A stretch of 13,208 nucleotides of DNA from Glomus cerebriforme (GCA_003550305.1 QKYT01000364.1:4637-17844), one strand, 5' to 3'. Positions 1-8,919 are shown, counted from the first letter of the stretch. A program made the numbers and translations. The notes: generated by a model not told the origin, from the sequence alone.

Positions 1-59
1 ATTTTGAGTTTAATATAGAGAAACTACAAATTTTACTTAATATATATAAGTCACAAAAC

Positions 60-116
60 AGTTTGCTTAGCAGAGCCAAATTTTCTTAAGTCATAATAAG
101 AGTTTGCTTAGCAAAG
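60..116 (+). repeat. Imperfect 41-bp direct duplication
   Basis: A 16-base motif, AGTTTGCTTAGCAGAG at 60-75, recurs at 101-116 with one change (AGTTTGCTTAGCAAAG). Both copies are preceded by similar TTAA/ATAAG-rich sequence, so this looks like a decayed tandem duplication with a period of about 41 bases. It may be the edge of a larger repeat that starts before the window. Confidence 0.5.
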
Positions 117-260
117 TTGAAAATAGTTTGTTTATTGATCATAGTAAATTTTAAAATTTTCATATGACCTATATATAGATTGTTTAGGATCCTTTTAAAA
201 ATCTAATTAATTATTAATCTGATTTATATAACTATCAACTTAATAACATATACAGGCAAT

Positions 261-472
261 ATGCCTCCAGCTATTAACATTTATCAACCAGTAGCATCTT
301 TTCACTCCTCCACTGGCCCTCTTTTCAGGAACAAATCATATATTTGTATTTATGAGTTCAGAAGCACTAGATAGTATACAACACTTTATAGGTTGGTTAC
401 AAGAAATATACATAGACCTTCAAGCTATTCTACAAAATTCAAATATTCTAGCAATTTTATATTAATTATTTA
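261..472 (+). pseudogene. Possible coding relic, two short overlapping frames
   Basis: This patch is less A+T-biased than its surroundings. An ATG at 261 opens a 37-codon frame (starting MPPAINIYQPVASFHSSTGP). A second frame, entered near the CT-rich stretch ending in CAG at about 328, continues with ATG at 353 and codes 37 codons containing SIQHFIGWLQEIYIDLQA before TAA at 464-466. The pyrimidine tract followed by CAG resembles a splice acceptor, or the two frames may be one gene broken by a frameshift. I do not recognise a family. Confidence 0.25.
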
Positions 473-487
473 CGTAGTTGTTTTGCT

Positions 488-718
488 TTACTTATTATAA
501 ACATGTTTTTCTATTATATATTTAGGATAATACAAACCACTATTTTTATCTTTCACTAATATAGGGTTATTTCTTTTATCTGCTTTAAAGTATTTTGTCT
601 TATAAATTTGTATAACAAAAAAAAATATATTATTCAAAATAATTATAATATTTGAAAAAAAATAATATATGCTTTTATATATCAGATTAATAAGAAAATT
701 GTTTAGAATTATTACTTT
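488..718 (-). pseudogene. Decayed coding fragment of unknown family
   Basis: On the minus strand this frame is open from 718 down to a TAA at 490-488 (76 codons) but contains no ATG. The upstream half is Ile/Phe/Asn-rich, as expected of translated A+T-rich DNA. The last 33 residues look like real protein, with YFKADKRNNPILVKDKNSG followed by LYYPKYIIEKHVYNK. It lies in the CpG-poor zone among other broken frames, so a transposon-derived C-terminus is the simplest reading. No domain is recognised and chance cannot be excluded. Confidence 0.3.
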
Positions 719-1736
719 CTAATAGTATATACAAGTTAAAAAATAAAAATTATAATGTTGAGATCTTATTCTCAAGTAGAGTAGTCAAAGACAACTAGTA
801 CAAAACAATCATATATTGTCATTACATAATACAGAAAAATTAAATGAAAGTTCTAACATGTGAAAAAAAATTATATTAATTTTAAGAGAACCACTCACTT
901 AATTTTCCAGAAATATATTTACCTGATTTTAGCTAGAATTTCTTTTCAACTAAACTTCTTTTGTTCCCAATTCCTTCTCTATATTTCTTCGCAGTCTAAA
1001 AATAATAGTGTTATTTAGTGATTTTTCATAAAAACTGATCATCTTAATAACCTAAGAGATAATACTTACATAAAATGTTTTTATAAAATTCAAAAATTTC
1101 TTATGATAATCCTTACCAGTAAAATAATTAGTATTTTTTTATTCATTTATTATCCTAGCAATATCATCCCAATAAAAGCATTTCTTTTTATTTAAAATAA
1201 TATAGTATTTAGAATTTCTTTATTTTTATTCATTAATGAGAAGATGAGTTTGAATATCTACTTACTTGATAGAAGATATTTTTTACATGGTAAGAAGTTT
1301 CTCTAAAAGCACCTGGCAGAATCTTATTGATGATCATTTCATGATTTATAGAAACTCATCAGTATTCCTAAAACTGTCGTAAAAATAGTAAGAATCTTAT
1401 ATGATATAAACTTTATATCAGGTCTAATTTAACTGAATTGTGATATCAGAAAAAATTATGAATCTGTTTTAGTTCTTTAAACAAGAGGGTATAATCAAAT
1501 AAAAATGAATCTGATATTTTATTATAATATATTTGTTACAAACTGCTATAAATCACTAAAAAATAATATAAAACTGTAGATTATTATTTTATTGCTTAAA
1601 TACTTATAAATATGGATTTAGATAACAATGCATACTTTAAGCTTGCTTCATTTAATCATGATACATTATATAAAAGGATAAGTAAAGTATTATTTTTTTA
1701 AAAGAAAAACATGATAATAAAACACCAAAAATATGA
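719..1736. other. A+T-rich stretch with nothing recognisable
   Basis: About 1 kb of A+T-rich sequence with stops in all frames and only two CpGs. I found no reading frame, RNA gene or clear repeat to report. Confidence 0.6.
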
Positions 1737-2051
1737 TGCTCCCATATCTGTGATCTATTTAGAAAAATACTTGAAGAGAATCCAGGAATATTTTCTAAGA
1801 ATAGATATATTAGAATGCATGCAAAGTTTTATGAAGAAGGTAAAGGATTTCATCCTAGTAGATTTCTAACCAATTATATATATTGCAGTATATGTAACTC
1901 TCTAGTATTCATTCCTAATAAACTTATAGGTCTTTTACGTTATGCAAATAATCACTTAAAAAGATGTATTAATGGAGATACTATTTCAAATGAATATGCA
2001 AAAAGAGAAAAAATTCTCAAATCTATTAATAGAAAGAAATTTGAAATTTGA
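1737..2051 (+). pseudogene. Small ORF with a BED/C2HC-like zinc-finger pattern, probably transposon relic
   Basis: The frame is open from 1737, just after a TGA, to TGA at 2049-2051. An ATG at 1815 would give 78 residues, but the protein-like sequence starts earlier (CDLFRKILEENPGIFSKNR), so the true start was probably upstream and is lost. From the ATG, Cys24-x2-Cys27-x19-His47-x3-Cys51 matches the spacing of a BED-type zinc finger, a fold common in hAT-like transposases and domesticated derivatives. The tail is basic (YAKREKILKSINRKKFEI). A second frame (about 1732-1869) is also open across the 5' part, which suggests a frameshift. It could still be a short expressed gene. The zinc-finger call rests on spacing alone. 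Confidence 0.4.
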
Positions 2052-2089
2052 TAATACAAATAATATATATTACAAATAAAGGCTAAAAT

Positions 2090-2394
2090 GAAGCATCTTC
2101 AACTAGAACTTTCATCCCAATCTCTTTTACATTCAAAAAAGGATAAATTGGCATTAGTATCATATGATTATAATGAACTATAAAGCTTACCTTTTGACTA
2201 AAGCAACTATAGTAAAAAATACTATACCAAGTATTTTAAATTTTAAGCTAGCTTGTATTTTACCTGCCAGATAAGAAATCATTTTACTAACTTCTTATCA
2301 ATCATCAAATGCAAAAGAAATACAAGCAAAATATTTATCTTGTTTCAGTATATAAAACAAAATAACTTATTACCATCTATAAACTATCTTAATT
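2090..2394 (+). pseudogene. Broken reading frame downstream of the zinc-finger-like ORF
   Basis: ATG at 2090 begins MKHLQLELSSQSLLHSKKDK and continues to TAA after 31 codons. The same frame then reads on to about 2394 with only two more stops, which is unusually open for this composition. Around 2245-2355 another frame reads plausibly as protein (LACILPAR, then EIILLTSYQSSNAKEIQAKY). It follows the 1737-2051 frame in the same direction and may be the rest of the same element. No family is recognised. Confidence 0.25.
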
Positions 2395-2827
2395 AACCAA
2401 AAGATATTACATTAAGATTGAGAGATAGAATAGAAATCATGATTGTTTAACTGGTTTAACTTACTAATTCTAAGAAATATTTTAATTATAAACTATTACT
2501 TTCAACTAAATAATAATATTATTTATCTCAACTATATTTATAACTTATTCATGATATAATTTATTTTTTTGCAAAATGAATAACTACATAATCTGCATGC
2601 ATGATTATCTAGTAAAATTGTGAAATGTATCACCTGTAGATAAAAATTATGATTTGCCTATTTTAATAATTTCTTCAAGTCCAGAAAGTATAATATGATG
2701 ATCATGAGAATTCTTGATTTCTAAATACTATGATTATGACTTTAAAAACTTTTACATAACAGTTATTCAGAAAACTTATAGGGATTATAAGAAAAGATCC
2801 AAATTATTAGTAAAACAAGTTTGAAAA

Positions 2828-2944
2828 GTGATAAAAAATGATAGTATTCCTAATGATATGAAGTTTTTAAGGGAAATTCCTACTCATGAATATTGAAATT
2901 TTGGATTAAATGATTTGAAGTTAATATTAGAAAAAGAAATCTAA
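2828..2944 (+). pseudogene. Short coding relic with one internal stop
   Basis: This frame reads VIKNDSIPNDMKFLREIPTH then EY, a TGA at 2894-2896, and continues NFGLNDLKLILEKEI to TAA at 2942. The residue mix is protein-like and the single internal stop could have arisen from CGA or TGG by one transition. It is too short to assign a family. Confidence 0.3.
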
Positions 2945-4225
2945 TTATATTTAAAATTAACAAATATAGTATTTATACTCCCTTTAAAATTAATATATCA
3001 GCAAAGCTATATAATCATTAGAAGTTCAATATGGGAGGTGAAATGGATTGATATGTTAAAATAACTATAGAATCCCAAATATTACTGTATTAATAAAAAA
3101 TACAACTTTAAAAATTTTGTCAGAATTTTATAAGAAATATAAGTGTAAAGAGCTAGGTATATGTGTCTCTTCGATAAATAATTTAAAAATTTCAGCTTTT
3201 ATCTAGCTATATAATGTAATTATTGTAGATTTGTTAGATATGGATAATAATTGTAAATTAGTATGGCAAATTTTTCAGATCAGTGCTTGATCAAAATTCT
3301 AAATATTATTAATAAAAAAATATATTTATAAAATACTTTATAGCTAATGTATATAGGCATGTGTAATATAAATTAACATATTTTTGATACTCATATATAT
3401 GATATAATAAGTGATACTATGCAAATTATCTGTGAAATTTATATGCTTATGCAATAAAATAATTTTATATATAAACTGATTCTTCAAAAATATTTCAAAT
3501 TTTTTTCTTATAGGAATAATATAATATTTATTAATATATATATTTGCTTTAAAGTCTTTTTTTTTCAATATATTTTGAAAAAAAAACCTATTAGAATATA
3601 CTATCTTCTAAAGATTTTAACTAAAGAAAAATAGTCAGGTGAGTTAAAAAAGTTTGTATATGTATTATCCTCAATACCTTTATAAATATTGATATTTTTA
3701 ATACATATTTTCACATACTGTTATTCTTGAACACAAACTTTTAGCATAAAATACCTTGCATATTTTTCTTATCTTTTTCCTTAATATAAATGCAAGTCCA
3801 AAGAGTCATGAATAGAAAATACGAAATATTTGAAAGGGCAATATGATGAAAAGTTATTGAAATTTATATTACTTTTTATTTCAAGTTTCTAACATATATT
3901 ATATTTTAATTACCTTTATCATTATGTCTTCAGAATATTTATACATAAAAACTGTAGAATAAAACCTAAATATTTGATAGCAGTCTCCATTATTTATTAA
4001 GAATTAGAAAAAAATTCTTGGATTAGTAAAAATAAACTAAGAGACATTGTAAAAAGAGCAGTTAATTTAATAAAAACCATATGACATAGATTTTAAGCAT
4101 TCTGATTTCTGATTTCTGAAAAACTTATTACAAGTATGCTATTTTATAAATGAAATAATATAATCATATTTAATAATAAGTATGCAGATAGTAATACTAT
4201 TCTGAGAAAATAAGTATATTGGTAT
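2945..4225. other. A+T-rich stretch with minor relics only
   Basis: Stops occur in all frames. A short fragment near 3216-3285 (VIIVDLLDMDNNCKLVWQIF) may be another coding scrap. A minus-strand frame at 3344-3568 is Ile/Lys/Tyr-rich and looks like translated A+T-rich DNA. The 10-mer TAGTCAGGTG at 3632-3641 recurs at 6747-6756. I see nothing else to report. Confidence 0.5.
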
Positions 4226-4257
4226 AAAAATCCTATTAGCTTACTAATAGGATTTTT
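4226..4257. repeat. Perfect 14-bp inverted repeat (hairpin), terminator-like
   Basis: AAAAATCCTATTAG (4226-4239) and its exact reverse complement (4244-4257) are separated by the 4-base loop CTTA. Transcription in either direction would give a stem followed by a run of five U. That resembles a bacterial or organellar intrinsic terminator, but the stem is A/U-rich and no gene ends nearby. A perfect palindrome in DNA this decayed suggests a recent origin, for example the inner or fused ends of a small palindromic MITE. Confidence 0.75.
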
Positions 4258-5620
4258 CTCAACAGTGTGAAGGATTATTTATACTGAAGTCTATGCTTAT
4301 TTTAATGTAATTAATATTATACTATATAAAGTTTAATTTGTATAGTTAGGTTGTACTGAATAATTTCTTTGTATTATTTTTTGACAACTATATGATTATT
4401 TATATTTTTATTTGATACATCAGTAGTTACAGTATCTAACTTATTTGTATATCTGTGTTAGTTTAATATTACTTTTGATTGTATTAGCAATTTGCAGTAT
4501 ATTTTAAGAAAAAGTACAATGCAGTACTGATAGTCTGATATGAATATATTTAATAATAATCTTTCAATTTATAAAATAAAAAGAAGCCTCTTATTTCAGA
4601 GTAAATTAAATACAATATAAATAAGTTAAAAGAAAATTTGCTATAAGTGGCATTATCTTTTTTATCGTGTTGATAAGTCAGATTAATATGAAATATTTGT
4701 ATTATTTTAGATCAAAATATCAAAATTTTATCAAAAGCTAGTAGTTATTTTAAATAAATTAACAATATCTGAGATTTTTTTGGCTAATCAGATTATCAGT
4801 GATAATTTGTTACTAGTAGTTTAATTATCAAAAAAATAAAAGAAAAAATTTATGATATATATCTTCTGCTAATACTCTTCATTTCTTGTCAGTAAAAGAT
4901 AATCTAGTTTTTTTTCTACTATCAAAAAATTAATTATATTTATTCTAGAAACCAGTTAAGAAATGATATTTCCAATAATATCTCAAGATATATCAGAAGG
5001 ATATGTAAAATTTGTAACAAATTTTATACTACATAGTATACTAAGGTTGCAAGAAGGATTAATGCATAATAAAAACTAAAAGAAAGGTGATAATAAGCTT
5101 AATAAAGTCACATTAAAAATTCTTAATACATTAAAAAGTATTTGGTGTAATCTGTGACTTTTTGGTTCTGAATTTGTTAAAATGATGAATGAGAATATTT
5201 ATGTTAATAATATATACTCTATTTTACTTTTTTATTTTTACTTATTCTGTAATTCAATCTGGTAATTAAACATTCATTTGATTTTTCTGGACAAGTTTTT
5301 ACTAAATTATTATAATCTTATTAATTGGTAGTGAAGAGGATAATAATAAACTTAGCAATATACAGTACCTACTTCTTCTTCATTAAAGTTAGGTAAAACT
5401 GGTTTGATTATTACTCATAATTTCTAATTACTGCATGCAAAATTGTTAAAATACTTTTATTACTTTTTGGCCATTTTAAAAGCTAAAGTTGAATTAATTT
5501 AGTCATTTTAACCCTTAAAATAGTTAAAATCAATCTTATTTTGTTTTCATGTATAGAAACTTTAAACTTTTTTATAAAAAAAAATAATTTATTGTTTAGT
5601 TGCAATTATAAATTTATCCT
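4258..5620. other. A+T-rich stretch with nothing recognisable
   Basis: Only one CpG is seen across about 1.3 kb and stops are frequent in all frames. A 10-bp inverted repeat with a 1-base centre (TAAAATTTGT-A-ACAAATTTTA, about 5007-5027) is present. I found no gene, RNA or promoter to support. Confidence 0.5.
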
Positions 5621-5842
5621 TTAAAAAATAAAAGTATCATAATAAAAAATATCATAAAAAATACCATAAAAATAACAAAAGAAAAATACTATAAAAATGA
5701 CAAAAAAAAAAACTAAAAATAATAAGAAAAATGTCATAAAAATGATAAAAGATTCCAGGAAAATAACAGGAAAATAACAGGAGAAATAAATATCACGAAA
5801 AATAATAAAAAGGATATTAGAAAAAATAACATAGAATACCAA
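5621..5842. repeat. A/purine-rich minisatellite-like tract
   Basis: The plus strand is strongly biased to A, with the pyrimidines confined to short motifs such as ATCATAAAAA, ATACCATAAAAATAACA and ATGTCATAAAAATGATAA that recur every 15-20 bases. At about 5755-5787 there are three consecutive copies of an 11-12-base unit of the CAGGAAAATAA type. The Phe/Ile-rich 73-codon minus-strand frame across it is a by-product of this bias. The tract ends about 100 bases before the CpG boundary. Confidence 0.6.
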
Positions 5843-6779
5843 AAAAAAAGAAAAGTAAACTTGGTTTTTAATATTGGTTTAAAAATTTAAAAGTTAAAAA
5901 ATAACAAAAAAAAAAAGAAATAACACATTTTAAAACGTAAAAGAAAAACTTACTTCAGGATTTTATATTCAAATAATTCTAAAAGAAAGACTATTCCAAA
6001 CGTTTTGTATATATTTGTAATAATTAGTAATAATTATTAAATAATTTGTATATATGTGTATTAATCGTCTTATTTGATTGAATAAATGCCAACTTATCAA
6101 ACAGATCATGTATTACATCGTATTTATATACAGTATATTCCAAACCGTTATTAATATTTTCCTATTATATTATTATTATTTTACCATTCTATCTTAATAA
6201 ATCGGTTATTCTAGTATTACCTATCTATAAATTTGTTTATTCCGTTGGCATCCGTTATGTTTTTTAATTTTCCCATTTATATCTTGTTGATTTCTTTTTT
6301 TCTTTTAGTTCCAATTCTTTTTGTTTCATTTTTATTGATCTAATTCCGAACCTATCTAATCTTGAATGTTTTTTTTTTCTATTTCTCACATCGCATCCTT
6401 TCGTAATATCATAGTAGTATTATTATTAGTTAATTAATTAATAAATTTTTATATTACAAAATTTCTTAAATTATATCAACGAATTCTTGGCAAATCAAAC
6501 CATCAACTCAAGATAGTCGTCGATTGGTTATCATTTCTAAAATTAGGCCATAAGTAGTAAAATTTTTAAACAAACCAATAAAAATCAGTTGAACCAATTT
6601 GTGTTATATTAATAGATTGCATGAATGTGAATTTGGTGGAAACGTTGAGTTATAAGGATTAACAATTATATTTTATTATGATTCTTAAAATGTGCAAAAT
6701 TTACAAGCAAAATTTCACAAGCTTTATAGGACATTTCAAACTCAATTAGTCAGGTGCAATTAAAATTTATTCGTTTTGA

Positions 6780-6882
6780 ATATCAAAAAAAGTATGAAAG
6801 TATAAATGAAAATAACATTCTTTTAATAATGCAGTATTTTGACTTTGGATTTAAAGATTAATGACTTTCATATTTTTCATAT
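6780..6882. repeat. Imperfect inverted repeat (possible small MITE core)
   Basis: The left arm at 6780-6808 (ATATCAAAAAAAGTATGAAA and on) pairs imperfectly with the right arm at 6856-6882, whose reverse complement reads ATATGAAAAATATGAAAGTC. The arms share GTATGAAAGT/ATATGAAAGT and flanking A-runs. The A+T bias makes chance matches likely, so this is a weak call. Confidence 0.25.
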
Positions 6883-7598
6883 TTAGACCTTTTTGAAATT
6901 AAAAAATTCTAATTCTTTCCCATAGAAATTTAATTAACAATCATTACGTGAAGTGTTGAAGATTTAAATAATCCCGCGTAATTATCGAGATAAATTATAT
7001 CATTCGACAATCAATCTTTACAAATATACTCTGATAAGTAATTCCTTCGGATTAATCGAATATTTTCGATAATGTTACATATAAAGATTCCATACAGAAA
7101 AGAATAATTTCTGACTAAATTTTTTTTCTATTAATAGATTGATATTCACGCAAAAAAAAAATCATCATTGTACATAATACGATATCCTCTGGCGATCATA
7201 TATCAAATTTGGATTTCCGAAGATCACTAACTTAAAATCATAGTTTAAAATTTAAATTATTATCTCGAGTACTGAAATATAAATATTATCACATGAAAGC
7301 TAAAATGTTGTTCCTTTTCAAATAATTTGTTATTTATTCGGATATAACTAAAATTAAAGTTATCGCGTGTGAAAATGATTCATATTATATGGAACTTTTG
7401 ACCGTTAGTATGTTAATCGGTTTATCCGTTAAACGCATCCGAGCTTTTGTTGTATTTCGGCTTACTAAAAAAAGCCATCAACATATACTTTTTCTCTTGA
7501 GTAATAGAATAATTTATAAAAAATAAACCTTAATGTCTCGCTGTTTGTAATAATTTAATTTTATATATATTTACATTTTTTTTAACCCCTAAAAATCG

Positions 7599-7608
7599 TA
7601 ACGCGTTA
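7599..7608. promoter_or_regulatory. ACGCGT (MCB-like) palindrome
   Basis: TAACGCGTTA is a perfect 10-bp palindrome with core ACGCGT at 7601-7606. In yeasts this core (MluI cell-cycle box) binds the MBF factor and drives G1/S genes. It lies about 135 bases upstream of the TATA box. Use as an MCB here is inference from other fungi. Confidence 0.35.
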
Positions 7609-7735
7609 TGGTAAGATTCCGTGTTTTATTCAAATAGAACGTAACTATTGGTAAAAAAAGAGGATGTTCACGGAGTAGAAAAGATATGTGTGACGTTTCC
7701 TAAAATTGCCATCCGTTGAATTATGAATATACATG

Positions 7736-7744
7736 TATATAAAA
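7736..7744 (+). promoter_or_regulatory. Candidate TATA box of the HMG-box gene
   Basis: TATATAAAA, within GTATATAAAAGG, is a close match to the canonical TATA box and lies 255-263 bases before the start codon. Transcription would be expected to start about 30-40 bases later in fungi with close spacing, giving a leader of roughly 220 bases. The A+T-rich background lowers the significance, but the GG after the box is typical. Confidence 0.4.
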
Positions 7745-7801
7745 GGACAGAATTCGAAGAATTTAAACTCCTTAAGACCTTTTATTTTTATTTTGTTTTT
7801 T

Positions 7802-7834
7802 ATGGAAATCTCAGACCTTCGACCATTTGTTTAA
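7802..7834 (+). other. Possible upstream ORF (10 codons) in the leader
   Basis: ATG at 7802 opens the peptide MEISDLRPFV and ends at TAA 7832-7834, 164 bases before the main start. If transcription begins just downstream of the TATA box at 7736, this would be the first AUG in the mRNA and could reduce translation of the HMG-box protein. This depends on the unmapped transcription start and on the leader not being spliced. Confidence 0.25.
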
Positions 7835-7998
7835 TAGTAACCATTTCCTACTGCGTCACCACTTTATCGTGTTCTCCATATTTCCTTTATTTATTATTAT
7901 TTACCTGGCAAATCCTGGCAACGATCAAATAAATCCCGTGTTTTTACTATATTCTTTCTTTTTTTTTTAAAAAAAATAATAATAATTTCTTATAAATA

Positions 7999-8919
7999 AT
8001 GTCGGAATCAACATCAACAATAAATACAGCAACATCCGTCAGGCAAAATCAACCACAAGAAACATCGATTAACTCGTCTAATAATAATAATAATAATGTA
8101 AATAGCAATAAACCAATCGAGCAGGAACTCGTTTTTATTCTTGAGAATGGAACCGAACCAACCCCAGTAAGATCGATTAAAAGGCCTGAACCTCAGCTTC
8201 ATGCTCCTGTTCATGTGCCATTTCCACCATCTATAAATGCTGCTGATTTAATTAGAACAAATAAAAGTGGTGCATTGCTAGCCAGATGTACAAATAAATT
8301 TTTAATTTATCGTAATGAATTTGCCAGAGAAGTTCGTAATCAGGGATATAATCTTTCTATGAGCGAAGTATCATGTTTAGCCGCTCAGGCTTGGAAACAA
8401 GAACCTAATTATGTTATTAGGAAATATGCTGATATCGCTCATGAAGTTAAATGGTTACATAAACAATTGTCAAGGTCAAATTCAAGAAATAGGAGGAAGA
8501 TTTCTTCAAATCCATCTTCTTCAGTTGAAGTTGATGGTCAAACTATCTTTACAACACAACAAAAGAGAGCTAATTTATTAACTCAGCAATTTCCTCCTGA
8601 AGTGTTTCGTTATAATAATTTACATTATCAACAGCAGAAAAATGATTTATCTCCACTTATATCTTCTCCTATCTCTCCTATAACTCCTATAACTCCTACA
8701 ATGTTTTCCCCTACTTTTATATATAATCCTAGAATTTCAGATGTTGTTACATCAGATATTCCCTTAAATGCCGCCACTATGTTTTCTACCCAAGAAAGGT
8801 TTTTAAATCATGCTGTTGGTTCTAATTTAAATATGATATCGTCTTATGAACTTCCTTTTGGTTATTGTGGAGAACCATTTTCAATGCCTTCTAGCTGGAT
8901 ATATGCTAATCAACAATAA
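7999..8919 (+). CDS. MATA-HMG-box transcription factor, 306 aa, single exon
   Basis: Likely a sequence-specific nuclear DNA-binding protein of the MATA-HMG family, the group that includes fungal mating-type HMG regulators and is greatly expanded in Rhizophagus. Residues 1-45 are polar and Ser/Thr/Asn-rich, with six consecutive Asn at 28-33. The HMG box spans about 96-158: TNKFLIYR at 98-105 matches the N-x-F-I-x-Y-R start of helix 1, and the hydrophobic core shows S-x-x-E-V-S-C-L-A-A-Q-A-W132, Y143 and W152-L-H. Basic RSNSRNRRK (159-167) could be a nuclear localisation signal. Residues 218-238 carry six S/T-P sites, candidate targets of proline-directed kinases. An in-frame TAA six bases upstream fixes this ATG as the earliest start. 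Departures from the family are C-T instead of the usual R-P before the Asn, and no clear P-x-Y-x-Y-x-P-R-R motif after the box. The assignment is confident; whether it acts in mating is unknown. Confidence 0.88.
   Translation: MSESTSTINTATSVRQNQPQETSINSSNNNNNNVNSNKPIEQELVFILENGTEPTPVRSIKRPEPQLHAPVHVPFPPSINAADLIRTNKSGALLARCTNKFLIYRNEFAREVRNQGYNLSMSEVSCLAAQAWKQEPNYVIRKYADIAHEVKWLHKQLSRSNSRNRRKISSNPSSSVEVDGQTIFTTQQKRANLLTQQFPPEVFRYNNLHYQQQKNDLSPLISSPISPITPITPTMFSPTFIYNPRISDVVTSDIPLNAATMFSTQERFLNHAVGSNLNMISSYELPFGYCGEPFSMPSSWIYANQQ
8080..8097 (+). repeat. In-frame (AAT)6 trinucleotide repeat
   Basis: Six AAT codons encode Asn28-Asn33 in the disordered N-terminus of the HMG-box protein. A shorter A-rich AAT run precedes the start codon (about 7976-7985). 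Such repeats slip during replication, so length may vary between strains or nuclei without breaking the frame. Confidence 0.85.

Larger units (their letters stand above)
1..5935. other. A+T-rich, CpG-depleted gene-poor compartment
   Basis: No intact gene is visible on either strand. By hand count there are only about eight CpG dinucleotides in nearly 6 kb, whereas the following 2 kb has around fifty. Short decayed reading frames, hairpins and low-complexity tracts are scattered through it and listed separately. The pattern fits old transposon sequence that lost CpG through cytosine methylation and deamination; that cause is inference. I see no tRNA, rRNA or promoter that I can support here. 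Confidence 0.7.
5936..7735. promoter_or_regulatory. CpG-normal non-coding upstream region of the HMG-box gene
   Basis: CpG becomes frequent from 5936 onward and stays so up to the gene. No long reading frame is present on either strand. The region holds six same-strand CCGTT motifs (6145, 6242, 6252, 7402, 7426 and 7713), CCAAT-type pentamers near 6522, 6576 and 6594, and an ACGCGT palindrome at 7599-7608. This is consistent with a long promoter and intergenic region, but any regulatory role is inference. Confidence 0.45.

Noticed and set aside
3344..3568. Minus-strand 74-codon frame
   Set aside because: The composition (Ile, Lys, Tyr, Asn) matches random translated A+T-rich DNA, and no motif or neighbour supports it.
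4226..4257. Reading the hairpin as proof of bacterial or organellar DNA
   Set aside because: No bacterial-style gene, ribosome-binding site or operon lies nearby, and the flanks share the CpG-poor nuclear-like composition of the region.
5621..5842. Minus-strand 73-codon Phe/Ile-rich frame resembling a membrane protein
   Set aside because: It is the translation of an A-rich low-complexity tract; the hydrophobicity comes from TTT/ATT codons only.
3632..6756. TAGTCAGGTG at 3632 and 6747 as the two ends of one transposon
   Set aside because: The copies are in direct, not inverted, orientation, similarity stops after about 10-18 bases, and they lie in different composition zones.
7723..7932. Plus-strand 69-codon hydrophobic reading frame upstream of the HMG-box gene
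   Set aside because: It overlaps the TATA box and presumed leader and is Phe/Tyr/Leu-rich as expected from T-rich leader DNA. There is no family resemblance. It remains possible as a uORF only if transcription starts upstream of 7723.
8014..8214. Minus-strand 66-codon frame inside the HMG-box gene
   Set aside because: It is antisense to the HMG-box coding sequence, and its Ile run is simply the complement of the AAT repeat.
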